Source of the DNA: Acanthochlamys bracteata
Lineage: Eukaryota > Streptophyta > Magnoliopsida > Pandanales > Velloziaceae
Direction: 5' to 3'
DNA: 64,000 nucleotides
Assembly: GCA_019914995.1 (NCBI GenBank)
Contig: CM034137.1
Location: 7,405,155 to 7,469,154 of the forward strand
This document shows, one piece after another, positions 47,709-59,800 of the stretch. Position 1 is the first letter of the stretch; each line of letters starts with the position of its first letter. Under the pieces are notes generated by a model. That model worked only from the letters and a program-made list of their open reading frames with translations, made no database searches and was not told the DNA's origin. A program made the position numbers and the translations under genes.

Positions 47709-49509
47709 ATGGGTCAGATCCAGTACTCAGAGAAATACTTCGACGATACCTATGAGTACCGGTAAGAATTTCTCTCTCCTCTCTCGATCTTTAGATATGT
47801 GTCTCTAGATTTGAATTGAAGGAATTTTCATTACATTTTTGGTTCACGGAAAATTTTCAATCGAATGAATTGAGTGGATGAAATTGAGTGCAGTCATGTA
47901 GTCCTCCCACAGGAAGTGGCGAAATCGCTCCCGAAAAACCGACTCCTCTCCGAGGTAAGAATTTCCACTACAGATTTCTTTAATTGTTTGTATCAGCAAG
48001 ATTTATCAAGTTTCTTGTTTATTTTCAAATCTTTTTGTTTGAGATCGGAATGATTTGCAATGTGGTTGTTGTTATACAGATTTTATTTTCGTTGATTTCG
48101 TGATTATTTCATGATTTTGCATTGATCGTTGTTGGTGGAGTGATCTTTATTTAATTACCTTTGCCATTTTGAAGTTGTTTCCTTTGTGAGTACAATCACT
48201 TGAAATGTGTGATTGCAGTATTAAGAATTTTTACTTTCTTGATCTCCATGCAGTTGGTAAATCTCCTTGCTTTTAATTCTATCAGGATGCTAGATTCCAG
48301 AATGGATTAATATTATTTAATGCTAAGTGGTCATTTCCATGCATAGTGGACATCTTGTAAGAGGATGGCTAAGTGGCACCCTCAAGGGCGTGTTTCAGTT
48401 GTCCAGAAGTGAGTGCCTAGGAAGTGGATTTCTAAGAAGTGGGGTTCGGAGAGAAGTGGGTTGGAAGTGAGTTTTAGTTTTTGTGTCAGATGCTTTTGGA
48501 AGTGGAGTTTGGAGTGGAGTTTATATTTGAACGTGGAGTTCGGAGTGGCAATTTTAAAGTGATCTCAAATTCTAAAATCTGGTTGAAAAAAGTGAGTTCG
48601 TGGCAACTGAAAAACAAACTAAATTGGTTAATGACAATAGAACTGGTTTAGCTTTAGCAGCCTAGGCTGTCTGGATAGCGTTCCACTGGTGCACCATAGG
48701 CATTCATCTTGTAGACGGATAGCATTCACTCTTTTTGCTGTTTGATTCGCAAGTAATAGTAGCTCCAACCAGTTTTAAGTCTGGATTGTGGCACTGATTT
48801 GTTAACATTAGTGTTCCAAAGTGCTGTGGTTTCTTTTTCTTCCTTGCAATGCTTTTAAAGTCTAGTAGTGAGTTGACAAGTTATTCAAAAATATTGCCAA
48901 AGTTATTGCGCAAAAGTATGTGGAAGCTTTTTAGTAAATTTCTTTATATCACATTTGCTAAATAACCATTGGTAATTTGTTACCTCTTTACAACAGCCAG
49001 TGATACTTTGAGCGGTCTCTTTATAGAAGTGAATTTAGTATGATTACTAAAACTATTTGATGAGTAAATGGAAGCCTTTTAAGAAATTCCCCAATAGCAA
49101 TTGTAGTAAATATTCAGTTAGTGTCCTCGTGGTAACATTTTGTACCTTCTCCTTTTGAGTGATTTCTCCATAGAAGTGCTTTTACAATTGTTTTCTACAA
49201 CTATTATTCTTGGATAGGCTTTTAACACCTTCCTTGATATCAAATGTTCTAGCACCTGCCTACTTTCTCTTTCTGAGGGATCTCTTTGGATAAGTGAGTT
49301 TAAAATGATTTATGTAAAATTGGTATGTTTAACAGGATGAGTGGAGGTCGATTGGAGTGCAGCAGAGCAGGGGCTGGGTGCACTACGCAATTCACAAGCC
49401 GGAGCCACACATCATGCTCTTCCGTCGCCCGCTGAACTACCAGCAGCAGCAGGAATGCCTTGCTGCTACTACTGCTACCACAACTGCAAACCAAGTTCTC
49501 GCCAAGTGA
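47709..49509 (+). CDS. CKS1: Cyclin-dependent kinase regulatory subunit CKS1-like, copy A (3 exons)
   Basis: Small adaptor that binds CDK and phosphorylated targets to promote processive phosphorylation in the cell cycle. Exons: 47709-47761, 47894-47954, 49336-49509; 288 nt, 95 residues. Family blocks: [60 protein letters not shown] and [17 protein letters not shown]. The anion-binding and CDK-binding residues of CKS proteins fall in these blocks. The tail is Ala/Thr-rich and differs from copy B. Intron 2 (1381 bp) contains a MITE-like element at 48386-48620. Copy B follows about 1.2 kb downstream in the same orientation with identical intron phases, as in the adjacent Arabidopsis CKS1/CKS2 pair. 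Confidence 0.96.
48386..48620. mobile_element. MITE-like element in CKS copy A intron 2
   Basis: Left end GGGCGTGTTTCAGTTGTCC, right end GGCAACTGAAAAACAAACT, inverted with a few mismatches. The 235-bp interior is G-rich and repetitive (AAGTGGAGTTTGGAGTGGAG, GGAAGTGAGT), quite unlike the AT-rich families, so it is a separate type. Confidence 0.6.
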
Positions 49510-50722
49510 ACAAAGAAAATGCAGTGCCACCTTGAACTAACTTATATACAATATCTAGATAATCTCCTCTCGGGATTTATTTGTGTAGCTAGTATTTTGT
49601 TGTCTTGGACTCTTAGTGATGTGTCTAGTTATGAATGTGTATTAAAGTTATATATAAGACTTGTTGGACTGTTATTTTAATTTCTTTCTCCGTTTGTGCT
49701 GTTAGTTTTATTTGTTTGATATTCTTTCTATGGACTTCTGTACTGTTTCTAGTAGCTGTTCTCTTGGATCTATTAATTTGGGATAGGGCATTGTTATGCA
49801 TTATGGTGATAATTATCATTGTCCAAAATATTATTAATTTTAGTATAATGATCGTAACTGTTTCAAATTCAAATAGTAACGGCTCTCGATGTTTTGTTAC
49901 GAAACTTACAACTTACATAAACAAATGTGTATATATAATTAACTCTATTTTTTCAATTTGCATTAACTCTATTTTTAACTTATTTTTACAAAAAATTTAT
50001 TTTCATTTTTTAATTCATTGAAATTAAGTATTTATCTTAAATATACAGGATTTTGTTTTAAAAAGAAATTTAAATTCAGTTATTTTACGTATTTTAATTA
50101 TTATTTTGAATTTTATTTTTATTTTTACATCAAAATTTAGTTTTATCAAAATTTAATTAAAAATTTTTTTCATTTGTTTTAATTTCGAATTTGTTTTTAT
50201 TAAATTATTTTTATCAAATTTTGCTTTTATAAAATTCAGTTTTAAAATTCAATTATGTATGTTTGAAATACGGTCTAAGTATATTTAAAACACACTCTTA
50301 ATGTACAATCATGTTTTGACTCAAGTCAAACTCTCTCACTCACTCATTGTTCACAACACAGCTGTTGTTTTCGAGGCACCATTAACATTTCAACGAACTG
50401 ACCTCAATTTTTTTGAACTTTCAACGAGTATCATCGCCGCCTTATAAATATAACAACAACGACAATAAGTTATGACTTTTTTAATTCTCCGATTTCATTT
50501 TTACTCGCGAAACTCCCAGCTCTCTGTCCCTCCTCTCAAACGCTGCCGACACACTACAATAGATTCGTTCTCTCGTAAACCATTCGACTCGATGTCGTTT
50601 TTTTTTGTGTAATTTGTTAATTGATTGAAGTGTTGATTTAGAAATCTGTATCTGGTTCTTCTGATTTTAGTTTTTTAATATTTTTTTAGAGTTTTCGTGG
50701 TGTTGTTGTTCTAGTTGAAGGA
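49510..50722. other. Spacer between the tandem CKS genes
   Basis: The copy A 3' UTR runs to about 49650. An AT-rich stretch at about 50000-50290, with AAATTTAGTTTTATCAAAAT words, resembles a repeat but has no clear ends. The copy B promoter and leader follow. No other gene is seen. Confidence 0.45.
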
Positions 50723-52441
50723 ATGGGACAGATCCAGTATTCTGAGAAGTACTTCGATGACACTTACGAGTACAGGTGATCTCTCGGTCGATATCTCTAT
50801 GGATTTTGTGATTTTCTCTATATTTTCGTTTATTTTTCTTCGTTTTTGAGCTTTTTTTGGAATTAAAATGGAATTTCTCAGGCATGTGGTGTTGCCACCG
50901 GAAGTGGCGAAGTTGCTTCCAAAGAACCGTCTCTTGTCAGAAGTATGTTTTTTCTCCATTTTTTTAGATTTTCTGTCAAAACATTGTTTGTTTTTGTAGA
51001 AATTATAGTTTCTATCAGGTAATGTTTCTTTGAAAACAAGTATTGTGTTTCGAATTTGTTAGTTTTTGTTGAAACGTTTATCTGCTTCGATTCGACCTAT
51101 AGTTGTTTCTAGTTCATGGGGTGTTTATTTTTAGAAGCACCGCACCCTACTTTGTGCTTATTCAAACTCGTGTACATCTTATTTGTTCGATTTTAGTTCG
51201 TTGATCTCTATGCCTATTACTTTTAAGAACAGATTGCATATCTAATTAGAAACTGATGAATGCAAAATTTTGTTCCGCTTTCTGGTGCTGTATATGTGAA
51301 ACTTGCTTAATAATAGTAGCTGTTGTTGTCTTCTAGTAGTACATATGTTCTATGGCTTCTGGAATGGTTTTCATGTATTTCATCGTATGTGTGATAATGG
51401 AAATAATTAGAAGTTGGGTGTGTTACTTACTTCTGCAGAACCCTAAATGAAATGTGCATTAATAGTGTATGGTTCTCAATCTTTTTAACTAGTTTCAGGA
51501 ATGATCTGCAACATGAAATGAGATTGTAGAAACAATTAGAATTTGGTCAGTTTACTGACTTTTATGGAGAACTATAACAAAAGCAGTAGAATTTTAATAT
51601 CAAATCCCTTTGTCAATATTCATATCCTTAATTGTGTCTGCAGTTGCTGAACAACTTGAAATGTACATTGATCTGTAAAGATTGAGAACTTGGTGGTAAC
51701 TTTTTTGCTGAGAATGACCACATAAGTAGACTGGTAAAAGCATATCACTGCAGTGATATTCATGGCTAGTGACTTCTTATTTCAGTTTGTTCTTTCTATT
51801 CTATGGAACATAAGGGATGGAAATGAAGTGTTATTTGAGGAGCAAATCACATCGTCACTATTCACAACTCTTTGCCCTTCACTATGTCGTAGTAGGATAA
51901 GGCTTAGTTATTGTTGCAGGTATATAAGAAATATTCCTAGTTATCTCTTAGCTTTGAATGTGGAACACAACGGACTCGATTGATGTATGACTTTGAGAAG
52001 TAAATCCCGTCAGCGTGTTTTCGCTGTTTTTTATTGCTTTTCTTATTTCAAATTTTTGCTCTGGTTGTCTCTTTTCTATATGGTCATAAAGGATTGAATT
52101 GTAGGCATAATCTGAAAGAAGTGATCGTAAATGTGAATATACTCCTTATGTTCCTGTTTTGTCAATCTTGAAGCTTGTTTTGGCAGTCTATCCTTTGTAT
52201 TCCTGAATGGAATTAGAGTACTTGGACAGTTGTTTCTAAAACCAATTAACAATGTATGTTTTATTTGCAGAATGAGTGGCGTGCAATCGGCGTGCAGCAA
52301 AGCAGGGGATGGGTGCACTACGCGATCCACCGGCCAGAGCCCCATATCATGCTCTTCCGACGTCCGCTGAACTACCAGCAGCAGCAGGAAGCCTTTGATG
52401 CTGCTGCCGCTGCTGCCGGAGGCCAGATGCTCGGCAAATGA
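50723..52441 (+). CDS. CKS2: Cyclin-dependent kinase regulatory subunit CKS1-like, copy B (3 exons)
   Basis: Tandem paralogue of the gene at 47709. Exons: 50723-50775, 50882-50942, 52271-52441; 285 nt, 94 residues. It is identical to copy A over the first 22 residues and nearly so through [11 protein letters not shown]. Changes are conservative ([28 protein letters not shown]). The tail differs: [17 protein letters not shown]. Exon sizes and phases (53, 61 and about 170 nt) match copy A exactly, while the introns do not align, so the duplication is old or introns diverged fast. Both copies keep all core residues and look functional. Confidence 0.96.
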
Positions 52442-52938
52442 ACTGATTGTTGCTATAAATGCTGTTTACGATGGTAGTTCCGTTTCTGTCATGACTCATG
52501 AGATGGTGAAGTACTTTGCGTTGTGTTGTGTTGCTGTCTTGTTGATCTTCTTCACTGGACAATGAACAATGTGATCGTTGCTGCTGATGCTGCTATCATT
52601 GTGATGAAGTGATGATCTCGTGAATGTTTTTTATTTCAAATTACCTCCAACAATTTATGAATGAGTCTCTCATTCAAAATCTTTATACAAATGAATGACA
52701 ATTATTTTCTCTAATATTAGATTCAATGAAAAATTCTAGTTAATAACATAGTAAACTAAGGCTCTAGTCCGGCAACCACGACACAGGTAGCAATGGTTTG
52801 TGATTCCAGATATTATTTTTAAGCTGATGGTCCAAAATTTTCCCTCCATATTTTCTAAATTAAGAAGATCTATATTCTCAACCACATTTAAACATCGAAA
52901 CAAAAGAAAACAAAATATACAACACTCAAAACCAAACC
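52442..52938. other. CKS copy B 3' flank and promoter of the next gene
   Basis: No further coding sequence is seen. The frames on either strand are short and overlap the neighbouring gene. Confidence 0.4.
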
Positions 52939-54347
52939 ATGGCATTCTCCGTAGCTCCTTCTCCTCTAAGAAGTACTACAAGAACAACATCAATCCCTTT
53001 CATTCTAAATCAATCGATCCCTCAATCACACCAACTCACCAATATCCGCCACTGTCCACGGCGTTTGTTTCTAGTACCGGCAGCGGCGGCGGAGACGGAA
53101 ACAGAGACGGTAGTTCAGAAATTGAAGAAAGGGAATGAAGGAGATGGTGTTGGTGGAGGAGAGGGTTTGAGAGATGCAGTTAAGGTTTTGAAGACGGCGG
53201 CGAAGACGAGGAAAGTAGCGGCGGCGGATGTGCTAGCGGCGTTGGCGGCTGTGAAGAAGGGCAAGGCTGATCCAGAGGCGTTCCTTCGGACGCTCGGCGG
53301 CACTGAGTCACCTGGCCGGACTTGGATGCTCATCTTCACTGCCCAGGTAATTCCAATTCGTCCATACCTTGCTATTTTTATTATAATTTTCAGTTAAATT
53401 CTTATGCGCAGTATAGATGTGTAGTTCTAAGTTTGACTTCACAGCCACAAACAAAAATTCAAAACAAAAAACCAACAAAAAAAAAAAAAAAAGGTTGAAA
53501 TTGATAGCATAACGATATCAAAATAGGGTAAAGTGACAGTTGTGGATCTAATGGTATAGAGTTTAGTTGTTGGTATTCAGTGTTATTCAGATGACTGAAA
53601 TTATATGTTTCTACTCATTGAACAATGTTGAACATGAAAAAATTGTTTATGTTGAAGATTCAAAGGACAGCATTACATTGTGTATAGCAAGAAAAAAGAA
53701 CTTCTTTCAGTGAAACAAAAAAGATATTTCATTAGATTGTTTGCAATTGCTTCCTTCATCTTTTTGATTCTAAAAATGCTGTGCTGGCGATTCTAATAGG
53801 GTCGTCTGGACAAGGGCCGTTACTTCCCCGTTACTGCGGTACAAAGATTTGATGCAGCTGTAAGTGCTTTCTGTTCCGTTCATTGATGCTGTACATAATA
53901 CCAGTCTGCTACATAACCAGCGGGTTTACTTGTTTGGAAATGAGTTTTTAGAAAGCGAGTAAAAATAGAGTTACTAGAACGTGAATTTGTGAAAGTAAAT
54001 GTCTTATGTTGGCCGGTCACTTATGATGAAATAAATACTCGCATTTGTTTGCTACATATCAGGCAAAGCGGATCGAGAATGGACTTTACCTAGGGCCAGT
54101 AGGATGCCTGACATTCGAAGGAAGATTTTCATGGAAGAAGCGGATACTAGCTTTCGTTTTCGAATCTGTTCGAGTAAAAGTTGGACCTTTTGGACCTCTT
54201 CAAGTGCCCTTAGGCAGAGACCGGAATACAGAACCAACAACTAAAGATCCTTTCTTCATATGGTTTTACATAGATGAAGAGATTGCTGTTGCTCAGGGAA
54301 GAGGCGGCGGTGTTGCTTTCTGGTGCCGGTGTCGCCGTGCAGCTTAG
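52939..54347 (+). CDS. Plastid-targeted protein of unknown function, fibrillin/PAP-like C-terminus (3 exons)
   Basis: Exons: 52939-53346, 53800-53859, 54063-54347; 753 nt, 250 residues. Residues 1 to about 50 are Ser/Thr/Arg-rich with few acidic residues, a probable plastid transit peptide. The middle (about 60-120) is Ala/Lys-rich and helical (VLAALAAVKKGKADPEAFLR). The C-terminal half is well structured: SPGRTWMLIFTAQGRLDKGR, YFPVTAVQRFDAAAKRIENG, YLGPVGCLTFEGRFSWKKR and DPFFIWFYIDEEIAVAQGRG. The WFYIDEEIAVAQG segment recalls the end of plastid-lipid-associated (fibrillin) domains, but the match is loose and I would not assign that function. Splice joins keep frame at AQ/GR and AA/AK. Confidence 0.82.
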
Positions 54348-54449
54348 TTGCCTTCTCCATAAGAGATTTCGTTATAAATAATAATACTCTAGGGTCATAC
54401 GCTGTGTCCCACTTAGCGTCCGATTAAAAGTAATTTGAATTCATAACTT

Positions 54450-54651
54450 TGGGTACGGTTTGTGTTGGTGTTCGAAAAAATTTTTATTTCATATTTTTAA
54501 ATAATTTTTTCTATATTTTATAGAATTTATTGAATATTGTTTAGAAACTTTTAAAAATATTTGTATATCGTAGAATCTTTTAATTCTTATTTTTATTATA
54601 GTTTTAATTTTTTTTAAAAATATATTGTAATCACTTTCAAATGTCCACTTG
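54450..54651. mobile_element. AT-rich MITE-like element
   Basis: Left end GGGTACGGTTTGTGTTGGTG, right end (reverse complement) GTGGACATTTGAAAGTGATT. The core is the shared AT-rich type. Ends pair only loosely, so this is a decayed copy. It lies in the 640-bp spacer before the LEA gene. Confidence 0.45.
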
Positions 54652-54852
54652 ATCTATTTTGATTTATAATCTACTTATATAATTATTTATTAATTTTTGT
54701 ATAGAACTTGCTTAGGAACCAAAGTTCATATAATTTTAATATATTTTGATTCTTATCAAGAGCTCCTAGATAAGTTCCTAGATAAACTCTTTGATATTTT
54801 TTAACTGGTCAAGCAAAATCAAAGAAACTGCAACATACATGCACGCTAACAC

Positions 54853-54860
54853 TATATATA
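54853..54860 (+). promoter_or_regulatory. TATA box of the LEA_3-like gene
   Basis: ACTATATATATGAACC gives a TATATATA about 125 bp before the ATG, leaving a leader rich in TTCTTCTTC and CT repeats. Confidence 0.6.
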
Positions 54861-54983
54861 TGAACCCTAACTATTATATCTCTTAAACCCTAACCAATCT
54901 CTTCACAACAAAATCAAAACACCTCTTCTTTTCTTCTTCTTCTCTGCTAAATCCTTCTCTCTCTCTCTCTCAAAATTCAAGCA

Positions 54984-55347
54984 ATGAACAATTTCATATC
55001 TCTCAGGTAATATATCCATCGATCTCCAAATCTTCTATGTATATATATTGTTCATAAGCTGTGTTTATTTTGTGAATATTATTAGTTTGCGTTTGGATTG
55101 TAGTTGTCGCCGGTGTTACTCAACCGTGGCAACAGAAACTGCCGCACAGCGCACTGCTGCTGCTGCTGCCGTTTCTGCTACGAGAAGGGCAGTGGCTGTA
55201 GTTGTTGCACGTCAGTTAGGCAACAAAACAGCGTCGGCGAAGGAGGAGAAGGAGGTTTCTTGGATGAGAGATCCGAGGACTACTGGAAACTGGTTACCTG
55301 AGAACAGATCCGACGAGATAGGTGTTGCCGATCTCAGAGCTCATTAA
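54984..55347 (+). CDS. Late embryogenesis abundant protein, LEA_3 / SAG21-like (2 exons)
   Basis: Exons: 54984-55006 and 55104-55347; 267 nt, 88 residues, typical for this family. The N-terminus (MNNFISLRCSCRRCYSTVAT) is an Arg/Ser-rich mitochondrial-type presequence, as in SAG21/LEA5 proteins. An Ala-rich stretch follows. The conserved C-terminal motif is SWMRDPRTTGNWLPENRSDE, then IGVADLRAH, equivalent to the family's W-x-x-DP-x-TG...PE...EID...ELR. The very short first exon with a phase-2 split Arg/Cys join is also characteristic. Members are induced by drought, oxidative stress and senescence; no specific stress element was identified here beyond the TATA box. Confidence 0.88.
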
Positions 55348-55904
55348 CTTTTTGGAAAGAAGTAGATGATAAATTAAAGATTTTGTTTTTCGTTTTTTAT
55401 TTTTGAAAGATTTATGTAATCCTTGATATCTGAGAGATTTGAAGAAGTTGTTCGTGCAACAGGGGCACCGTAGTTTCTTCAATCTAATGTATAATTGCAG
55501 AGTTCTCCACTCTGTCCCTAGCCTTCTCTGCCTGAAAACTCACGTAATGGGCGAAATTTTGGAATAGATGAACTCACCAAAAACCAACAACTAATTCGTT
55601 TAAAATTTTGAGTTGGATTGAAGGATCTTTTGAATATTTTATTTTGATTAATTTTTTCGGTGTTATTTTCTTGCGTCAACAAAGTTGTGATTTTTTAACT
55701 AACATATGTTACTTGGTATAAAATCGAGATTATAATTGTTAAATTGTTCCACATTTTACTTGAAAGCTGGGTGATTGTTTATATATGTTTGAGCAACCTT
55801 CACCTGTTAAGCTAGGTTTTTAATTGAGTTTTATATAAATCCTATCTAATATGATATTAGAATATATTGCTTGTAGAGTTGGTTATACAAAAGGAATTGT
55901 ACTT

Positions 55905-56440
55905 AGACTACAGAGAATATTTTTAAAATAAAAATTTTTAAAACGAAAATTTTTTTGAAATATTTAAAAAATAAAATTTATTTTTTATTTAAAAATAATA
56001 TATTAGATATAAATAATAATAAAAATTCTATAATATAGATTTTTTTTATTTTTAAAATTTTTTAATAATATTATAAAAAATTTATTAAAAATATAAAATA
56101 AAAATTTTAAAATAAAATAAAATGGAATGCCAAAAGTTTTTAATCACTAGTATGCGGAAGGATGAGTTCAATTATCTCACATTACTTATTCCGTCAAATT
56201 GGATGATTGTTTATATTCATTTAAACGCCTCGAAAGTGTTTTTAAAACTAAAGTTTTTTTTATAAAAATAAAGTTTTTTTAAAATAAAAAATTTTATTTT
56301 ATTTAAAAAAAATAATAATAAATCTTATTATTAAAGTTTTTTTATATTTTTAAATTTTTAAATAAAATTTTTAAATAATTATAAAAAATATATGAAAAAT
56401 ATAAATTAAAAATTATTTTTTGAAAAAATAATGTAAACGC
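55905..56440. mobile_element. Two AT-rich MITE-like copies
   Basis: The first copy runs from about ACTTAGACTACAGAGAATAT to AATGGAATGCCAAAAGTT; the second from CGCCTCGAAAGTGTTTTTAA to AATAATGTAAACGCGTCGA. Both carry the shared core (AAATTTTTTAATAATATTAT, AAAAATATAAAATAAAAATT). The boundaries are approximate. Confidence 0.45.
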
Positions 56441-56555
56441 GTCGATCGGTCTTTTTGAGCTAAATGTTAGAGTTGAGTTATATTTAAAGCCAATCTTAGC
56501 ACAAAATGGGATGTAAAAGAATCAAATTAACACAGAACAGTTGAAAATTTTTGTA

Positions 56556-56772
56556 ACTGAATTTCGTAAAAATACAAAATAAAAAATTAGAATTTATTAA
56601 AAAATAAAATAAAAATAAAATTTAATATTTATATTTTAATAAATTTTAAAAGTATTAAAAATTAAAAAATATAATTAAATTAATAAATATATAAATAAAA
56701 ATATTGAAATTAAAATTATACATATTAACATAAAATTTAAATTTTTTATATAATTAAAATATATAAATTATT
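56556..56772. mobile_element. Truncated MITE copy at the GCIP promoter
   Basis: This piece aligns with the interior and one side of the elements at 17718-18007 and 24081-24414 (AAAATAAAATAAAAATAAAA, AAAAATTAAAAAATATAATT, AATATATAAATTATTT) but lacks the terminal CGTGTTT arms. It ends abruptly at the GC-rich GCIP leader. Confidence 0.55.
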
Positions 56773-56853
56773 TGTCGCCGGAAATCACTTCACTCCGAGA
56801 ACCCTACTTCGTGAACAATTGAACTGAAGAAGAAGGGGGAGGAAGAGAGAGAG

Positions 56854-59800
56854 ATGGTGAAGAGCGGGAAGAAGGACCACCTCTCGCGAGTTCTGAGCTC
56901 TCATATAGCTGCAATCTATGAAACTTTCAAAGTAAAAAATCAAATCTTTTCTGTTCATGCTATTGTTAATTCTTAAATTTCAATTTGTAATAAAAGTATC
57001 TGTTTGTGTTCTTTCTTGCTAATCTTTTAGTTGGAATTTGTGATCGAAGTGTTTTTTTTAAATGTTCTTGTTAATCTTTAAGTTCCAATTTGTAATCAAT
57101 TGTTCATGTTCTTGTTAATGTTTAGGTTTTTAATTAATCTTTCTTTACACTGTTTATTGAAGATGCTAGAGAGTCCAGCAGATTCACGTCTTGATAAGGT
57201 GGAGTGGTCTGAGGTCATCAAATTGGGTGACCAAGTCTCCAAGCATGCAACCATGAGTAAGTTTTCTTGATATCATTTTTCTTTGATTTAAGCAAGCAAG
57301 GGTTTGAGATTATGAATTGGGGTAGTTTCTAATTGGTGAAATATGAAGTGGATTTGTTTTAGGAGTGGGCACTCTTTTTTGCAATACTTAATTTTATGGT
57401 AATTTCGACAATTCTGTTGTAATCTGTGATGGCGAGGTTTCTTTTACTGTTTTACATGATGTAAGCTAGATGAATAAGAAATCATGTCTAAGTTTGCTTC
57501 CAATAGTAAATTTCTAGTCTAGTTTGCTAACCACGAATCTAGATGCATTATGGCATTATGCCATGTTTCGGATTTTGGGTTTTGGTGTTGAGGAATGTTA
57601 AAACTCTCGGACTAGAAAATTCTCCCTGTTTTTTTATCTTTCAAATGCATAAAGGGGCTCTACGATGATCTGGAATAGCTGTGCCAACCATCACTAATTG
57701 GTTTCTTAGTTATCAGTCTGCAGTGCATGATAATTACGACAGTTTCTTAATGCTGACCATTAAAAGTGCAAGAATTGATTGTCTGTGCCCTGATCATGAT
57801 AGGAGTCTGCAAGTTGTTGGCTGCAGTAGTCATAATGATTTTATTTAACACCTCATTACTGATGGTTGACAATAGTAGAAGTTGGATGACTTGAAGTCTG
57901 ATGGTTGATTTATCCACTGCAATTAGCATTCAAACCACCCTCCAACTCCATCATTGTATATTATATTCTACTTTATCCTGCCTTTTTGTCCCATCAAAAG
58001 TTGCTTGAATCAGTTATATTCTTTTCGGTAACTCAATGTCATCCAATCTCAAGTCCAGGCTGCATTAGTTAAGCTTAGAATCATGTCTATGTAGGGCTAA
58101 TGAAGGGATATTAGAGAACAGGCAACATAGGACTGCCGATGATTGACTTAGTTTTGCATTTGAAGACCATATATCCAATAACAAATGCTATAGCCTTGGT
58201 TAGCGGACTAGTGGTATGGAACAGATGAGATGCTCATGAGTGTAGGTGTAGAGGGATATTAAGGATATTGAACACGAAACCATGTCCCTTGATTACTTGC
58301 TAAAGTTGTACACTTTTGCAACTCTATGATTTCCACAATAGATGCTGACTGGTTAATTTGTGTTTTCCCAATTATAATGAAAGGTGAATAAGTAGAATTA
58401 CCTTTTAGTATATCTTTGATTCTTCAATTGATTTTACTTTTTTCAGCTGGAATGCTTTGGAGTGGAGATTCTGCAGACGTTAAAGAGCTGGAGTCCAACA
58501 TGGGGGCATACTGCAATGTACTAAACGGATTCTTGCTTCTATGTCACGCTAGCACTGTTGGTGCAGGACCCACATTGCAAGCGAGTATAAAGGCTTCTGC
58601 AAAAGAAGTTATGGAATGTAGCTTTTTATTGTTGAAAGAGGCCGTTTCTTCTTGTGGTATGCCTCTGGCTTAAATTGTGGATTGACTTCTTCGACATATA
58701 TGTGGTCCTTACTGTTGTGTTTCTAAGTACTTCTACCCTTTGATCAGCTTAGGAATTCCATGCATCTTTTCTTCTGCTCTTGGTTTCATCTGTTTCGTGA
58801 TAATTGGATTAAGAGTTTAGTGCAGTTGATGGCTTAGATGTGCAATTATATCCTTTCCCTCACTGTTGCATCCTTAGTGATCTTTTCTCCGATTGGACTT
58901 GCATGTTAAACTGTGCGATGTAAAATCCTTTCTCACCTAGGCTTTTATCTTGTTCTACAGGGTCAGTTTACTAAAATATTGGATTTGTTTGCTCATGCAA
59001 TCACTGCCAAATTTGAGGATATATTGTGTTAATGGAATAATTACTGTATTATCGGACATGGGCTATTTATAAATTCAAATAGTCCAGTGTGGTCATACAT
59101 GTTTCCATGTAACATACGTGCTTTGTGCGAAGCAAGAGTTATTCGAAAATAGCTTGGTTTCTTGATGCATTCTCATAAAATCTAAATATTAATTCTCTTC
59201 ATAGCTAACAAAAGCAGACATGCATTACAATAACAAACTTCACAGTGCAGCTGGCTTGGCCAATGTCATTACTATGTCAAAGCCATTATTAATAATAGTA
59301 TGCCAGACACAGGTGGATAAGTTTTCTTCAAGCATGGCTACTACTTCTTCTGCCATGGTGAAGATCCTGGAAGCATCCCTTTACCATTGTTCTCAAAGCC
59401 TGGCCTGGAGATATACTCTCCAGGTGCCTTCATTATTCCTCCACCGTTGTTGCCACTACCTATACTCTTGCCAGCATTGCTACTCCCACTTCTTCCCTTG
59501 CTATCAACTGTTGTGGATTGTTTGCAGCTTATAATAGTAGTTTGAAGATGGATGAAAATAAATGTGAAGCCTTGGTTGGGTATATATAGGGGAAACAAAT
59601 AAAATATATAGATTTATATGGTGAAAGTAATTAATTTTTGGTTGAGGGCTAAGATATTGCTGAAGCAAATTTACTGCTTTGATGGGGATGAGAAATACAT
59701 TAAGCATGAGTACGGAGAACTGTAACGGTTGTGTTTTTAATGTTTTTTATATTTTTGGAAATGTGGAATCAAAGTAAATATACACAATTACTAGAAAGTT

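Larger units (their letters stand above)
55348..56853. other. Spacer packed with AT-rich repeats upstream of GCIP
   Basis: No gene is seen. Two AT-rich MITE-like copies (about 55905-56140 and 56225-56440) and a truncated copy of the GGGCGTGTTT family (56556-56772) fill most of the right half. The repeat edge is only about 80 bp from the GCIP start codon. Confidence 0.5.

Noticed and set aside
57660..57760. C/D box snoRNA candidate in GCIP intron 2 (GATGAT near 57665, CTGA near 57753)
   Set aside because: Boxes are short and common by chance; no terminal stem or paired second box set could be confirmed.
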